NCBI RefSeq assembly: GCF_900002405.1
Contig: NZ_LK995470.1
Location: 1 to 64,000, forward strand
Direction: 5' to 3'
DNA from: Actinomyces succiniciruminis
GTDB taxonomy: Bacteria > Actinomycetota > Actinomycetes > Actinomycetales > Actinomycetaceae
DNA: 64,000 nt
The notes under the pieces are model-generated. The model was not told where the DNA came from. It saw only the letters and a program-made list of their open reading frames with translations, and ran no database searches. The position numbers were made by a program, and so were the translations under genes. Every line of letters begins with the position of its first letter. Position 1 is the first letter of the stretch. Shown in pieces: positions 17,491 through 28,798 of this stretch.

Positions 17491-20208
17491 ATGACTGACA
17501 CGGTCAACATCACGATCGACGGCACGCACCTCGAGGTTGAGAAGGGCACGCCGATCATCCGTGCCGCCGAGCGGGCCGGCGTGCGCATCCCGCGTTTCTG
17601 CGACCACCCGCTGCTGTCGCCGTCGGCGAACTGCCGCCAGTGCCTGGTGGAGGTGGCCGCGCCCGGCCGCGACGGCGTGGTCCGCCCCATGCCCAAGCCC
17701 CAGCCCGCCTGCGCCACCGCCGTCTCCGACGGCATGGAGGTCTCCACCCAGGCCACCAGCCCGATGGCCGCCAAGGCGCAGGCCGGCAACATGGAGTTCC
17801 TCCTGATCAACCACCCGCTGGACTGCCCGGTGTGCGACAAGGGCGGCGAGTGCCCCCTGCAGAACCAGGCGCTGGAACTCATGGCGACCGGCGCCCAGGC
17901 GGTCACCCGTTTCACCGACGTCAAGCGCACCTTCCCCAAGCCGCTGCGCCTGACCAGCAACATTCTGCTGGACCGCGACCGCTGCATCCTGTGCCAGCGC
18001 TGCGTGCGCTTCGCCGACCAGATCGCCGGCGACCGCTTCATCACCCTGCAGGGGCGCGGCGCCGGCCACGCGGGCGGCGAGATCACCGGCGGGCTCTACT
18101 CCGAGCAGATCGGGCGCTTCGACGCGGGCGTGCTCGACTTCCACAACCCCGAAGCCACCGCGCCCACCCAGACCGTGCGCGGCGGCGAGCACCTGGTGAC
18201 CGAGGACGACCTCACCGGCCCGGGCGGGCAGCCCGGCGTCGTCGACGGCACCGTCTACGGGCCCGGCACGCTCGGCGGAGCCGAGGAGCTGGACGTCTCC
18301 GGGCGCCCCTTCGCCTCCTACTTCTCCGGCAACATCATCCAGATCTGCCCGGTGGGCGCCCTGACCAGCGCCCGCTACCGGTTCCGGGCCCGCCCCGACG
18401 ACCTGGTGTCCACCGACACGGTCACCGAGCACGACGCCTCCGGCTCCGCCCTGCGCGTGGACATGCGCCGCGGCGTGGTGCTGCGCCGCCTGGCCGGCAA
18501 CGACCCGGAGGTCAACGAGGAGTGGATCACCGACAAGGACCGCTTCGCCTTCCCCTGGTCCACCCTGGAGGACCGGCTGGACGTGCCGCTCGTGCGCGAC
18601 GAGAACACCGGTGAGCTGGTGCCCACCTCCTGGTCCGACGCCCTGGACGTGGCCGCCCGCGGCCTGACCGCCGCCCGCGCCGACGGCGGGGTGGGGCTCC
18701 TGCCGGGCGCCCGCCTGACCCTGGAGGACGGCTGGGCCTGGTCCCGGTTCGCCCGCACCGTGCTGGGCACCAACGACATCGATCAGCGCGTGCGCGACCA
18801 TTCCCCCGAGGAGGACTCCTTCCTCGCCGCCCGCGTGGCCGGCACCGGCCTGGGCGCGGTCACCTACCGGTCGCTGGAGAGCGCCGGCCAGGTGCTGCTG
18901 ATCGCCCTGGAGCCCGAGGACGAATGCGGCTCGCTGTTCCTGCGGCTGCGCAAGGGGGTGCGTGCCGGCGGCGTCAAGGTCGCCACCGTCGCGAACCTCG
19001 CCTCGGCCGGCTCGCGCAAGCTCGACGCCGACGTCATCCTCGCCGCCCCCGGCACCGAGGCCCGCGCCGTCGCCCTGCTGTCCCAGACCCACCCGGAGCT
19101 GACCCGGGCCCTGGGCGAGGACGGCGCCACCATCCTGGTGGGGGAGCGGGCCGCCGCCGTACCCGGCCTGCTGTCCGTGGTGGACACGCTCGCCAAAGCC
19201 ACCGGCGCCCGCCTGGCCTGGGTGCCGCGCCGCGCCGGTGAGCGCGGCGGCATCGAGGTCGGCCTGCTGCCGCACCTGCTGCCCGGCGGCCGCCCCGTCG
19301 CCGACCCCGCCGCCCGCGCCGAGGTCCAGCAGCTGTGGGCGCCCGGCGGCGGCCTGAACGCCCCCGACCCGCTGCCCGCGCAGCCGGGCCGGGACGCCAC
19401 CGCCATCCTGGACGCCCTCGCCGACGGCGAGCTCGGCGGCGTCGTGATCGGCGGCGTCGACCTGCGCGACTTCCCCGACCCGGGCCTGGCCCGCACCGCC
19501 CTGGCCGCCTCCGGCTTCACCGTGCAGCTGGAGGTGCGCCGCAGCGAAGTCAGCGAGCACGCCGACGTGGTGCTGCCGGTGGCGCCGCCCGTGGAGAAGA
19601 ACGGCACCTTCGTCAACTGGGAGGGGCGCGTGCGCCCCTTCGGGCAGGCCCACGTCTCCCGCGCCCGCACCGACCGGCAGGTGCTGGCCGCGCTCGCCGC
19701 CGAGATGGGCACCGACCTGGGGGTGGACACGCTGGAGGACGTGCACGCGCAGGTGGCCGCGCTGGGCCTGTGGGCCGGAGCGCGCCCAAGCGTCACCTTC
19801 AGCCCGCAGGCGCAGCCCGCCCCGGCCGCGACGGAGGCGGCGGACCAGCCGGGCCGCTCCACGGTCTCCGGCCTGGACGCCGTCCTGGCCACCCACAAGC
19901 CGATGCTCGACTCCGGCCGCCTGCAGGACGGTGAGCCCTTCCTGGCCGCCACCGCCCTGCGCCCCGTCGCCCGCGTGGGCGCCGACCTGGCCGCCCGCCT
20001 GCACCTGACCGGCGGCGAAAGCGTCGCCGTGACCGGCCCGGCCGGCACCATCACGCTGCCTGCCGCCATCGGCAACGTCCCCGACGGGACCGTCTGGCTG
20101 CCGGAGTGCTCGCCCGGCTCCACGGTCCGCCAGAGCCTCGGCGTCGGCCACGGCGCCGGCGTCTCCCTCTCGCTCACCACTGTGGACAGCCCGGAGGTGG
20201 CCCAGTGA
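17491..20208 (+). CDS. nuoG: NADH-quinone oxidoreductase subunit G
   Basis: This 905-aa iron-sulfur subunit relays electrons along the peripheral arm. The N-terminal ferredoxin domain includes CDHPLLSPSANCRQC; then CPVCDKGGECPLQ, CILCQRCVRF and IICPVGALTS provide further cluster ligands. A molybdopterin-oxidoreductase-like domain without cofactor follows. The ATG at 17491 lies 4 bases after the nuoF stop; longer upstream readings run inside nuoF and are rejected. It overlaps nuoH by GTGA. Confidence 0.96.
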   Translation: MTDTVNITIDGTHLEVEKGTPIIRAAERAGVRIPRFCDHPLLSPSANCRQCLVEVAAPGRDGVVRPMPKPQPACATAVSDGMEVSTQATSPMAAKAQAGNMEFLLINHPLDCPVCDKGGECPLQNQALELMATGAQAVTRFTDVKRTFPKPLRLTSNILLDRDRCILCQRCVRFADQIAGDRFITLQGRGAGHAGGEITGGLYSEQIGRFDAGVLDFHNPEATAPTQTVRGGEHLVTEDDLTGPGGQPGVVDGTVYGPGTLGGAEELDVSGRPFASYFSGNIIQICPVGALTSARYRFRARPDDLVSTDTVTEHDASGSALRVDMRRGVVLRRLAGNDPEVNEEWITDKDRFAFPWSTLEDRLDVPLVRDENTGELVPTSWSDALDVAARGLTAARADGGVGLLPGARLTLEDGWAWSRFARTVLGTNDIDQRVRDHSPEEDSFLAARVAGTGLGAVTYRSLESAGQVLLIALEPEDECGSLFLRLRKGVRAGGVKVATVANLASAGSRKLDADVILAAPGTEARAVALLSQTHPELTRALGEDGATILVGERAAAVPGLLSVVDTLAKATGARLAWVPRRAGERGGIEVGLLPHLLPGGRPVADPAARAEVQQLWAPGGGLNAPDPLPAQPGRDATAILDALADGELGGVVIGGVDLRDFPDPGLARTALAASGFTVQLEVRRSEVSEHADVVLPVAPPVEKNGTFVNWEGRVRPFGQAHVSRARTDRQVLAALAAEMGTDLGVDTLEDVHAQVAALGLWAGARPSVTFSPQAQPAPAATEAADQPGRSTVSGLDAVLATHKPMLDSGRLQDGEPFLAATALRPVARVGADLAARLHLTGGESVAVTGPAGTITLPAAIGNVPDGTVWLPECSPGSTVRQSLGVGHGAGVSLSLTTVDSPEVAQ

Positions 20209-21638
20209 ATCCGCTCAGTGTTTCCGCTATCCCCGCCGCCCTGCCGGCGGCACTCGCCGCCCAGGGGGGTGTGGTGGCCGACTTCTCCGACGAGACCTGG
20301 TGGCTGACCCTCATCAAGGCCGTCTTCATCATCGTCTTCCTGATCCTCAGCGTGATCGTCGCGATCTGGGCCGAGCGCCGCATCCTGGGGCGCATCCAGA
20401 CCCGCCCCGGCCCGAACGTCAACGGTCCGCTCGGCCTGCCGCAGCTGATCGCCGACGCCGCCAAGCTGATCATGAAGGAGGACTTCTGGCTCAAGGGCGC
20501 CGAGAAGTTCATCTACGTCCTGGGGCCGGTCATCGCCGCCTTCACCGCCTTCATGATCTACGCGGTCATCCCCTTCGGGCCGCAGGTGAGCATGTTCGGC
20601 CACTCCACCCCGCTGCAGCTGACGGACTTCCCCGTAGCCATTCTGTACGTGCTGGCCATCACCGGTTTCGGCGTGTACGGCATCATCCTCGGCGGCTGGT
20701 CCACGCACTCCACCTACCCGCTGTTCGGCGCCGTCCGCTCGGCCGCCCAGGTCATCTCCTACGAGCTGAGCATGAGCCTGTCGATCCTGACGGTCTTCCT
20801 GGCCTCGGGCACCATGTCCACCTCCGGGATCGTCGCCGCCCAGGAGCGCCTGTGGTGGGGACTGGCCATGATCCCCAGCCTGCTGATCTATCTGGTCTCC
20901 ATGGTCGGAGAGCTCAACCGGCTGCCCTTCGACCTGCCCGAGGGCGAGGGCGAGCTCGTCGCCGGGCACATGGTGGAGTACTCCTCGATGAAGTTCGCCT
21001 GGTACTACCTGGGCGAGTACCTGAACATGCTCAACGTTTCGGCCGTGTGCACCACCCTGTTCCTGGGCGGGTGGCGCTCCTTCATCCTGGCCAGCTTCTG
21101 GGACGGCGCCAACTCCGGCTGGTGGCCGATGCTGTGGTTCCTGGCCAAGGTGTGGTGCGTGATGTTCCTGCTCATCTGGACCCGCGGCACGCTGGTGCGC
21201 ATCCGCTACGACCACTTCATGAAGCTCGGCTGGAAGTTCCTCATCCCCGTCTCCCTGGTGTGGTTCGTACTGGTCGCGATCGTCCAGGGCTACCGGGCCT
21301 TCTCCGGCGGCTCCACTCAGGGGCTGCTGCTCGTGCTGGCCGCCATCTTCCTGGTGGCCATGATCATCCTGCTGGTCCTGCCCGAGAGGGAGGAAGAGGA
21401 AGAGGCAACCACCGCCGCGGCCGGCGTGGACATCACCGTGCCGGGCGAGGAACTGGACGCCTTCGCCGGCGGCTTCCCCGTCCCGCCGCTGCCCGGCCAG
21501 CAACTGCCGCCCTCGCCGCGTTCCCGCCGCGCCGCGCAGACGGCCGCCCCCGTGCACGACGCCGCCAGTGACCTGGCGATTGCGGGCGCCACGACCACCG
21601 ACTCCGACGTCACCGTTCAGGAGGAAACCGATGACTGA
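20205..21638 (+). CDS. nuoH: NADH-quinone oxidoreductase subunit H
   Basis: This 477-aa membrane subunit with about eight helices closes the quinone chamber. Signatures include [17 protein letters not shown] and [24 protein letters not shown]. The last 80 residues are an acidic, disordered extension (EREEEEE... and P/A-rich) beyond the family core, as in other actinobacteria. GTG 20205 overlaps the nuoG stop. Confidence 0.96.
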   Translation: MNPLSVSAIPAALPAALAAQGGVVADFSDETWWLTLIKAVFIIVFLILSVIVAIWAERRILGRIQTRPGPNVNGPLGLPQLIADAAKLIMKEDFWLKGAEKFIYVLGPVIAAFTAFMIYAVIPFGPQVSMFGHSTPLQLTDFPVAILYVLAITGFGVYGIILGGWSTHSTYPLFGAVRSAAQVISYELSMSLSILTVFLASGTMSTSGIVAAQERLWWGLAMIPSLLIYLVSMVGELNRLPFDLPEGEGELVAGHMVEYSSMKFAWYYLGEYLNMLNVSAVCTTLFLGGWRSFILASFWDGANSGWWPMLWFLAKVWCVMFLLIWTRGTLVRIRYDHFMKLGWKFLIPVSLVWFVLVAIVQGYRAFSGGSTQGLLLVLAAIFLVAMIILLVLPEREEEEEATTAAAGVDITVPGEELDAFAGGFPVPPLPGQQLPPSPRSRRAAQTAAPVHDAASDLAIAGATTTDSDVTVQEETDD

Positions 21639-22326
21639 CCCCACACCCCAGGCCCCCCGGGGTCGGGAGGGCACCGACCACGACCAGTGGCTGCGCGACG
21701 AGCCCAGCGCCCTGGGACGCGTGTTCGCCCCCGTCGCCGGCTACGGGGTGACGCTCTCCTCCATCTTCAAGCCCACGGTCACCGAGCTGTACCCCTTCGA
21801 GAAGCCGGTGCTCATGCCCCGCTACCACGGGCGGCACCAGCTCAACCGGTACGACGACGGCCTGGAGAAGTGCGTCGGCTGCGAGCTGTGCGCCTGGGCC
21901 TGCCCCGCCGACGCCATCTACGTGGAGGCCGCCAGCAACACCCCCGAGGCGCAGTACTCGCCCGGCGAGCGCTACGGGCGCGTCTACCAGATCAACTACC
22001 TGCGCTGCATCTTCTGCGGCATGTGCATCGAGGCCTGCCCCACCCGCGCGCTGACCATGACCCACGAGATCGATGAACTGGTCGGCCCAAACCGCACCGG
22101 CCTGATCTACGAGAAGCAGGACCTGCTGGCGCCCGTCCCCGACGGCGCCCTGGCCGCCCCCCACCCCATGGTCGAGGGCACCGAGGACGCCGACTACTAC
22201 CGGGGCGCCGTCACCGGCCCCACCCAGGGCCAGGCCGACTGGGTGCGCGCACACCGCCCCGACGACCCGACCCTCGCCACCGCCCGCCCGGTCCCCGCGC
22301 CCCAGAAGGAGGCGGTGCACTCATGA
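21631..22326 (+). CDS. nuoI: NADH-quinone oxidoreductase subunit I
   Basis: This 231-aa subunit carries two [4Fe-4S] clusters. The two ligand motifs are [16 protein letters not shown] and [16 protein letters not shown]. The ATG at 21631 overlaps the last 8 bases of nuoH and follows AGGAGGAAA. It overlaps nuoJ by ATGA. Confidence 0.97.
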   Translation: MTDPTPQAPRGREGTDHDQWLRDEPSALGRVFAPVAGYGVTLSSIFKPTVTELYPFEKPVLMPRYHGRHQLNRYDDGLEKCVGCELCAWACPADAIYVEAASNTPEAQYSPGERYGRVYQINYLRCIFCGMCIEACPTRALTMTHEIDELVGPNRTGLIYEKQDLLAPVPDGALAAPHPMVEGTEDADYYRGAVTGPTQGQADWVRAHRPDDPTLATARPVPAPQKEAVHS

Positions 22327-23306
22327 CGCCCGCCATTGCGGCCGCATCCGCCCTGCCCGCCACGCTCACCGCCTCCGGCACCGTCTCGGGCGGCGAGGCG
22401 ATCCTGTTCGTCGTCGTCGCCTTCATCACCGTCGGCTGCGGCATCGGCCTGTTGACCGCCAGGCGGGCCGTGATCGCCGCCGTGAGCATGATCATGATCA
22501 TGCTCGGCCTGGCGGTGCTGTACATCGCCGGCGAGGCGCCCTTCCTGGGCATCACCCAGGTGGTCGTCTACACCGGCGCCGTCATGACCCTGGTGCTGTT
22601 CGTCATCATGATGGTCGGCGTGGGCGGCGACGAGCCCATCGCCGCCCACTCCACCGCCACGAAGGGCCTGGCCGCCCTCTTCGGCGCCGGCCTGATCGTG
22701 GTGCTCTCCGCCGTCGTGTGGCGCACCGTCTTCCCGGCCGCCGCCGGCCTGGCCGACGGCGACGATGCCACTCCCCAGACGCTGGCCGCCGTGCTGTTCG
22801 GCGACCACGTCGTCACCATGGAGCTGACCGGCCTCCTGCTGATCATCGCCGCCGTCGGGGCGCTGACCCTGACCCACCGGCAGCGTGTGCGCCCCCGCCT
22901 GACCCAGCGCGACCGGGTGGAAGCCAAGATGCGCGCCTACGCCGAAACCGGCGCCCACCCCGGCCAGAAGCCCATGCCCGGCGTCTACGCCGCCACCAAC
23001 ACCGCCGCCGCCCCCGCCCTGGCCGCCTCCGGCGAGGCCCTGGAGGAGTCCATTCCCCGGGTGCTGCGCGTGCGCGGGCAGGACCTGGAACTGTCCGATG
23101 TCTCCCCGGAGATGGGAGCGGCCCAGCGCGCCGGCCGGATCACCAGCCGCGAGGACGCGAGCGTGGGCCGTTCCGGCATGCCGGCGATGCCCGGCGCGCC
23201 CGCCCCGGACGTCGTCCAACCCCTGGCCCCGGCCGAGGCGCCGGCGGACGTCGCCGACGAACCGGCAGACCCGGCCGACCCGGCCCAGAAGGAGGAGCAC
23301 AAGTGA
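22323..23306 (+). CDS. nuoJ: NADH-quinone oxidoreductase subunit J
   Basis: This is a 327-aa membrane subunit. About five helices occupy residues 20-190, with the conserved [20 protein letters not shown] helix. The last 130 residues are a hydrophilic Pro/Ala/Asp-rich extension ending [14 protein letters not shown], longer than in enterobacteria. Coupled to nuoI and nuoK by overlaps. Confidence 0.95.
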   Translation: MTPAIAAASALPATLTASGTVSGGEAILFVVVAFITVGCGIGLLTARRAVIAAVSMIMIMLGLAVLYIAGEAPFLGITQVVVYTGAVMTLVLFVIMMVGVGGDEPIAAHSTATKGLAALFGAGLIVVLSAVVWRTVFPAAAGLADGDDATPQTLAAVLFGDHVVTMELTGLLLIIAAVGALTLTHRQRVRPRLTQRDRVEAKMRAYAETGAHPGQKPMPGVYAATNTAAAPALAASGEALEESIPRVLRVRGQDLELSDVSPEMGAAQRAGRITSREDASVGRSGMPAMPGAPAPDVVQPLAPAEAPADVADEPADPADPAQKEEHK

Positions 23307-23608
23307 GCGTCCCCATCACCGCCTACGTCGTGCTGGCCGGGGTGCTGTTCACCCTCGGCGCCCTGACCGTGCTGCTGCGACGCAACGCCATCATCGAGCT
23401 GATGGGCGTGGAGCTCATGCTCAACGCCGTCAACCTGGTCCTGGTCACCTTCTCCCGCCTGTACGGGGACCTGACCGGGCAGGTGTTCGCCTTCTTCGTC
23501 ATGGTGGTGGCCGCCGCCGAGGTCGTGGTCGGGCTGAGCATCATCGTGTCCATCTTCCGCACCCGCAGGTCCACGTCCGTCGACGACTTGAACCTGCTCA
23601 AGCACTGA
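23303..23608 (+). CDS. nuoK: NADH-quinone oxidoreductase subunit K
   Basis: This is a 101-aa, three-helix membrane subunit with the conserved glutamates in [16 protein letters not shown] that belong to the proton path. GTG 23303 overlaps the nuoJ stop and follows AGGAGG. Fourteen bases separate it from nuoL. Confidence 0.96.
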   Translation: MSVPITAYVVLAGVLFTLGALTVLLRRNAIIELMGVELMLNAVNLVLVTFSRLYGDLTGQVFAFFVMVVAAAEVVVGLSIIVSIFRTRRSTSVDDLNLLKH

Positions 23609-23622
23609 AGGAGCCCGAGACC

Positions 23623-25647
23623 ATGACCGCATCCCCTCTCGTGCTCTCCACCTGCCTGCTGGCCGCCGAGTCCGTCGTCGGGGCCGCCGCCCCGGCCACC
23701 GGCGCCGCCGCACTGGCCTGGCTGCTGATCGCCGTGCCCGCCGCCTCGGCCGCCATCCTGCTGCTGGCGGGCCGGGCCGCCGACGCCTGGGGCCACTGGC
23801 TGGGCGTGGCCGCATCGCTCTTCAGCGCCGTCCTGGGGCTGATCATCCTCGCGCAGGTGCTCGGCCTGGACGCCGCCGGCCGGGTCCTGGGCGTACCACT
23901 GTGGCGCTGGTTCGGCGCCGGCGACCTGAACGTGCAACTGGGCCTGCGCCTGGACCCGCTGTCACTGACCTTCGTGGCACTGGTGACCTGTGTCGGCTTC
24001 CTCATCCACGTCTACTCGGTGGCCTACATGGCCCACGACCGGGACCGCCGCCGCTTCTTCGCCTACCTGAACTTCTTCATCGCCGCCATGCTCACCCTGG
24101 TGCTCGGCGACTCCTACATCGCCCTGTTCATCGGCTGGGAGGGCGTGGGCTTGGCCTCCTACCTGCTCATCGGCTTCTGGAACACCGCCGACGCCGACGC
24201 CCCCCAGGCGGAGCAGTTCACCAGCCGGGAGAACGCGGCCGCCGCCAAGAAGGCCTTCATCATGAACCGCATCGGCGATGTGGGCCTGCTGCTGGCCATG
24301 ATGGCCTGCATCGCCCAGGTCGGCTCGGTCGCCTACGACGCGGTGCTGCCCGCCGCCCAGGAGGGGGCCATCTCCACCGGCTGGCTGACCGCCATCGGCT
24401 TCTTCCTGCTGCTGGCCGCCTGCGGTAAGTCCGCCCAGTTCCCGCTACAGGCCTGGCTGGGCGACGCCATGGCCGGCCCCACCCCGGTGTCCGCGCTGAT
24501 TCACGCCGCCACCATGGTCACCGCCGGCGTCTACCTGATCGTCCGCTCCGGCGCCGTCTTCGAGGGCGCCCCCGACGCCCAGCTGGCCGTCGCCGTCGTC
24601 GGAGCCATCACCCTGGCCCTGGGAGCCATCATCGGCTGCGCCAAGGACGACATGAAGAAGGTGCTGGCCGCCTCCACCATGAGCCAGATCGGCTACATGA
24701 TGCTGGGGGCCGGCCTCGGCCCGATCGGCTACGCCTTCGCCATCTTCCACCTGCTCACCCACGGCTTCTTCAAGGCGCAGCTGTTCCTCGGCGCCGGCAG
24801 CGTCATGCACGCCATGAGCGACCAGGTGAACATGCGCCGCTTCGGCGGCCTGCACCGCGCCATGAAGCTCACCTGGATCACCATGGGCATCGGCTGGCTC
24901 GCCATCATGGGCATTCCACCCTTCTCCGGCTTCTGGTCCAAGGACAAGATCATCGAGGCGGCCTTCGTCGGCGACGGCGCCCGCCCCTGGATCCTGGGCA
25001 CCATCGCCCTGCTGGGGGCGGGACTCACCGCCTTCTACATGTCGCGGCTGTTCTTCATGATCTTCCACGGCACTCCCCGCTGGACCACGGCCAAGGACAT
25101 TGAGGGCGAGGTCCACCCGCACGAGTCCGGCTGGCTGATGACCCTGCCGCTGATCGTCCTGTCGGTCTTCTCCGTCGGCCTGGGCTGGGCGCTGAGCATC
25201 GGCGACACCTTCGTCACCTGGCTGGAGCCCGTCACCGGGCAGGCGGGCGCGCACGGCGAGCCGGTTCTCCCGGCCACCGTCATCATGGTCGCCACCCTCG
25301 CCCTGGTGATCGTCGGCGCCGTCGTCGCCTGGGCCATGTACGTGCGCCGCGCGGTGCCCACGGTGGTGCAGCGCTCCAACGTGGTGGTGGAGGCCGCCCG
25401 CCACGACATGTACCAGGACACCATCAACGAGGCTGTTGCCATGCGGCCCGGCCAGGGACTCGTCCTGGCGGCCGGAGCCACGGACCACTACGTCGTCGAC
25501 GGCGCCGTCGAGGGGCTCGCCAAGGGCACCGCGGCGCTGGGCCGGCTCACCGCCCGCACCGAGTCCGGCAGCGTCCGCTCCTACGCCGGCTACATGCTCG
25601 GCGGAACGGTGCTCGCACTCATCGCCGTCCTGGCCGGCAGGTTCTGA
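23623..25647 (+). CDS. nuoL: NADH-quinone oxidoreductase subunit L
   Basis: This 674-aa antiporter-like subunit has a long lateral C-terminal helix. Conserved pieces include FIGWEGVGLASYLLIGFW, KSAQFPLQAWLGDAMAGPTPVSAL, HAATMVTAGVYL and HGFFKAQLFLGAGS. ATG 23623 has AAGGAG at 23608-23613. It probably moves one of the protons pumped by complex I. Confidence 0.97.
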   Translation: MTASPLVLSTCLLAAESVVGAAAPATGAAALAWLLIAVPAASAAILLLAGRAADAWGHWLGVAASLFSAVLGLIILAQVLGLDAAGRVLGVPLWRWFGAGDLNVQLGLRLDPLSLTFVALVTCVGFLIHVYSVAYMAHDRDRRRFFAYLNFFIAAMLTLVLGDSYIALFIGWEGVGLASYLLIGFWNTADADAPQAEQFTSRENAAAAKKAFIMNRIGDVGLLLAMMACIAQVGSVAYDAVLPAAQEGAISTGWLTAIGFFLLLAACGKSAQFPLQAWLGDAMAGPTPVSALIHAATMVTAGVYLIVRSGAVFEGAPDAQLAVAVVGAITLALGAIIGCAKDDMKKVLAASTMSQIGYMMLGAGLGPIGYAFAIFHLLTHGFFKAQLFLGAGSVMHAMSDQVNMRRFGGLHRAMKLTWITMGIGWLAIMGIPPFSGFWSKDKIIEAAFVGDGARPWILGTIALLGAGLTAFYMSRLFFMIFHGTPRWTTAKDIEGEVHPHESGWLMTLPLIVLSVFSVGLGWALSIGDTFVTWLEPVTGQAGAHGEPVLPATVIMVATLALVIVGAVVAWAMYVRRAVPTVVQRSNVVVEAARHDMYQDTINEAVAMRPGQGLVLAAGATDHYVVDGAVEGLAKGTAALGRLTARTESGSVRSYAGYMLGGTVLALIAVLAGRF

Positions 25648-25664
25648 GAGGACACGACAAGCCC

Positions 25665-27236
25665 ATGAATGCAACGTTCCCCGTACTGACCACCATGGCC
25701 ATCGTCCCGCTGGCCGGGGCACTGCTGCTGTGGCTCGTGCCGCCGCTGCGACGCCAGGGCCGGGTCATCGGCCTGCTGTTCGCCCTGGCCACCCTCGGCG
25801 TGGGCATCTGGACGCTTGCCCGCTTCGACTTCTCCCAGGCCGGCGCCATCCAGCTGACCGAGACCCACTCCTGGATTCCGATGCTGGGCGTGTCCTGGGC
25901 GCTGGGCGTCAACGGCCTCGGCCTGGCCATGCTGCTGCTGACCGCCTTCCTGGTGCCGCTGGTGCTACTGGCCAGCTGGGGTGAGATCCCCGCCGACCAG
26001 CAGGGCCTGTTCAGCGGCCTGGTGCTGGTGCTGGAGGCCTTCGTGGTGGTCATCTTCGCCGCCCGCGACGTCTTCCTGTTCTACATCTGCTTCGAGGCCA
26101 TGCTGGTGCCGGTGTACTTCCTGATCGGCCGCTTCGGCGGTGAGCGCCGCCGCCGCGCCGCTCTGAAGTTCCTGCTGTACTCCCTGGCCGGCGGACTGAT
26201 CATGCTGGTCGGCGTGGTGGCCCTGTACGTGTACGGGCCGCGCGGCGAGGGCGCCTACCTGGTTGAGAACCTGGTCGGCCAGATCACCGCCTCCACCACG
26301 GCCGGCCGCTGGATCTTCGCGTCCTTCTTCATCGCCTTCGCCATCAAGGCGCCGATGGTGCCGGTGCACACCTGGTTGCCGGACACCGCCGAGCAGGCCA
26401 CTCCGGGAACCTCCGTGCTGCTGATCGGCGTGCTGGACAAGATCGGCACCTACGGCATGGCCGCCCTGGTACTGCCCCTGTTCCCGCGTGAATCCGCCTG
26501 GGCCGCCCCGGTGATCCTGGTGCTGGCCGTCGTCGGCATCATCTACGGCGGCCTGGCCGCCATCGCGCAGGACAACCTCTACCGGCTGATCTCCTACACC
26601 TCCATCAGCCACTTCGGCTTCATGGTGCTGGGCCTGTTCGTCGGCAGCCAGATCGCCGCCACCGGCGCCATGGTCTACATGGTCGCCCACGGGCTGTCGA
26701 TCGCCGGGCTGTACCTGGTCAGCGGCTTCCTCGCCCGCCGCACGGGCACCGTGGCCATCAGTGAACTCGGCGGCATGCAGCGCGTCATGCCGCTGATCGC
26801 CGGCACCTTCCTCATCTCCGGCCTGGCCTCCATCGCCCTGCCGGGCCTGAGCGGCTTCGTGCCGGAGTGGATGGTGCTGACCGGCACCTTCTCGAAGTCG
26901 GTGCCGCTCGGCGTCGTCGCCGTGCTCGGCGTCATCATCGCCGCCGTGTACGTGCTGCTGCCCTACCAGCGGGTGTTCACCGGCGCCCCCGCCCGTGAGC
27001 GGGTGGGCAGCGCCGACCTGGACGGACGCGAGAAGCTGGTCCTGGTTCCGGTGATCGCCGCCATGCTCGCCGTCGGGTTGGCACCCGCACCGCTGACAGA
27101 CGCCTTCGAGGACGTCGCCGGCCAGGTCGCCGCCGCCGTGGAAGCCCCCGGCGAGACCGCCGCTCTGGCCACCGTGCCCACCGCCCCGGCCGACCCCGCT
27201 GTCGCCGTCGTGATCGCAGAAGGGAACACCAAGTGA
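25665..27236 (+). CDS. nuoM: NADH-quinone oxidoreductase subunit M
   Basis: This 523-aa antiporter-like subunit has the family pieces YICFEAMLVPVYFLIGRFGG, FAIKAPMVPVHTWLPDTAEQA and YTSISHFGFMVLG. ATG 25665 follows GAGAGGA. It overlaps nuoN by GTGA (27233-27236). Confidence 0.97.
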   Translation: MNATFPVLTTMAIVPLAGALLLWLVPPLRRQGRVIGLLFALATLGVGIWTLARFDFSQAGAIQLTETHSWIPMLGVSWALGVNGLGLAMLLLTAFLVPLVLLASWGEIPADQQGLFSGLVLVLEAFVVVIFAARDVFLFYICFEAMLVPVYFLIGRFGGERRRRAALKFLLYSLAGGLIMLVGVVALYVYGPRGEGAYLVENLVGQITASTTAGRWIFASFFIAFAIKAPMVPVHTWLPDTAEQATPGTSVLLIGVLDKIGTYGMAALVLPLFPRESAWAAPVILVLAVVGIIYGGLAAIAQDNLYRLISYTSISHFGFMVLGLFVGSQIAATGAMVYMVAHGLSIAGLYLVSGFLARRTGTVAISELGGMQRVMPLIAGTFLISGLASIALPGLSGFVPEWMVLTGTFSKSVPLGVVAVLGVIIAAVYVLLPYQRVFTGAPARERVGSADLDGREKLVLVPVIAAMLAVGLAPAPLTDAFEDVAGQVAAAVEAPGETAALATVPTAPADPAVAVVIAEGNTK

Positions 27237-28798
27237 GCTTCACCGCCCCGGTCATTGAATGGGCCGGCCTCACCCCGGTACTGATCATTCTGGGCGCGGG
27301 CGTCGTCGGCGTCCTCGTGGAGGCCTTCGTGCCCCGTAGCGTCCGCCCGGCCGTCCAGGCCCTCCTTAGCCTGCTGGCCATCCTCGCCTCCGCCGTCGCC
27401 CTGGCGGGCCGCTGGAGTGTTGTCGTGGCTGCCGGCAGCGGGCGGGAGCTGACCACCGGCATCGCCGAAGACCCCTTCGGTGTGGCCGCCCAGGGCATTC
27501 TGCTGGCCATCGGCCTGCTGGCCGTCCTGGTCATGGCCGACCGCACCACCGCCGACGACGGCGCCTTCGCCGCCCAGGCCGCCGACCGGCCCGGCAGCGC
27601 CGAGGAGGAGGAATCCATCCACGCCGGCTGGGTCGCCACCGAGATGTTCCCCCTGACCCTGTTCTCGCTGGGCGGCATGATGCTGTTCCCGCTGGCAAAC
27701 GGCATGATCACCCTGTTCGTCGCCCTGGAGCTGGTGTCGCTGCCGCTGTACATCATGGCGGCCATGGCCCGCCACCGCCGCCTGCTCAGCCAGGAGGCCG
27801 CCCTGAAGTACTTCGTGCTGGGCGCCTTCTCCTCCGCCTTCCTGCTCATGGGCGCCGCCTTCCTATACGGCGTGTCCGACTCCGTGGCGTACAGCGACAT
27901 TGCCGCGGCCATCGGCGGTGGGGGAGTGGCCGGCATGGACTGGCTGGCGCTGGCCGGGGTCGCCCTGGTCACCATCGGGCTGCTGTTCAAGACCGCTGCC
28001 GCCCCCTTCCACGCCTGGAGCCCCGACGTCTACCAGGGGGCACCGACCCCCGTGACCGGCTTCATGGCGGCGGGGGTCAAGGCCACCGCCTTCCTCGCCC
28101 TGGTGCGCTTCTACTACGTGCTCGGCGGGACGCTCGGCTGGGACCTGGCCCCCTTCCTGTGGACCGTCGCCATCCTGACCATGGCCGTGGGCACCGTCGT
28201 CGGCGTCATCCAGAAGGACGTCAAGCGCATGTTCGCCTACTCGGCCATCGCCCACGCCGGCTACATGCTCATCGGCATCATCGCCTGGAACGGGGTGGGC
28301 GTGAGCGCCCTGCTGCTGTACGCGCTCACCTACGGCATCGCGACCGTCGGCGCTTTCGGCATCATCGGCCTGGTGCGCACCAGCCACGACGGTGCCCCCG
28401 GTGCCGAAGCCAATGACCTGGAGGCCTTCACCGGCCTGGGCCGCCGCAGCCCCTGGCTGGCCGGCGCCATGACCGTGTTCCTGCTGTCCTTCGCCGGGAT
28501 CCCGCTGACCGCCGGATTCATGGCCAAGTTCGAGGTGTTCATCGCCGGCATCGCCGGTGGGGCCACCTGGCTGGTGATCGTCGCCATCGTCAGTTCCGTG
28601 GCCACGGCCTTCTTCTACATGCGGTTGATCGTGCTCATGTTCTTCCGGGAGCCCGACGGCGACCGCGTGGTCGTGGTCGGCTCGATGGGCCCGGCCGCGT
28701 TGACGATCGGTCTGGCGGCCGCCGCCACCGTCCTGATCGGCGTGCTGCCGCAGGCCGTGGTCCGCTCGCTGGCGGACGCCGCTATGCTCCTGCCGTGA
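27233..28798 (+). CDS. nuoN: NADH-quinone oxidoreductase subunit N
   Basis: This 521-aa antiporter-like subunit has the conserved segments FVALELVSLPLYIM, LLFKTAAAPFHAWSPDVYQGAPTPVTGF and YSAIAHAGYMLIG. The gene ends in a GTGA overlap with the polyprenyl synthase gene, so complex I and quinone side-chain synthesis are translated from one message. Confidence 0.97.
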   Translation: MSFTAPVIEWAGLTPVLIILGAGVVGVLVEAFVPRSVRPAVQALLSLLAILASAVALAGRWSVVVAAGSGRELTTGIAEDPFGVAAQGILLAIGLLAVLVMADRTTADDGAFAAQAADRPGSAEEEESIHAGWVATEMFPLTLFSLGGMMLFPLANGMITLFVALELVSLPLYIMAAMARHRRLLSQEAALKYFVLGAFSSAFLLMGAAFLYGVSDSVAYSDIAAAIGGGGVAGMDWLALAGVALVTIGLLFKTAAAPFHAWSPDVYQGAPTPVTGFMAAGVKATAFLALVRFYYVLGGTLGWDLAPFLWTVAILTMAVGTVVGVIQKDVKRMFAYSAIAHAGYMLIGIIAWNGVGVSALLLYALTYGIATVGAFGIIGLVRTSHDGAPGAEANDLEAFTGLGRRSPWLAGAMTVFLLSFAGIPLTAGFMAKFEVFIAGIAGGATWLVIVAIVSSVATAFFYMRLIVLMFFREPDGDRVVVVGSMGPAALTIGLAAAATVLIGVLPQAVVRSLADAAMLLP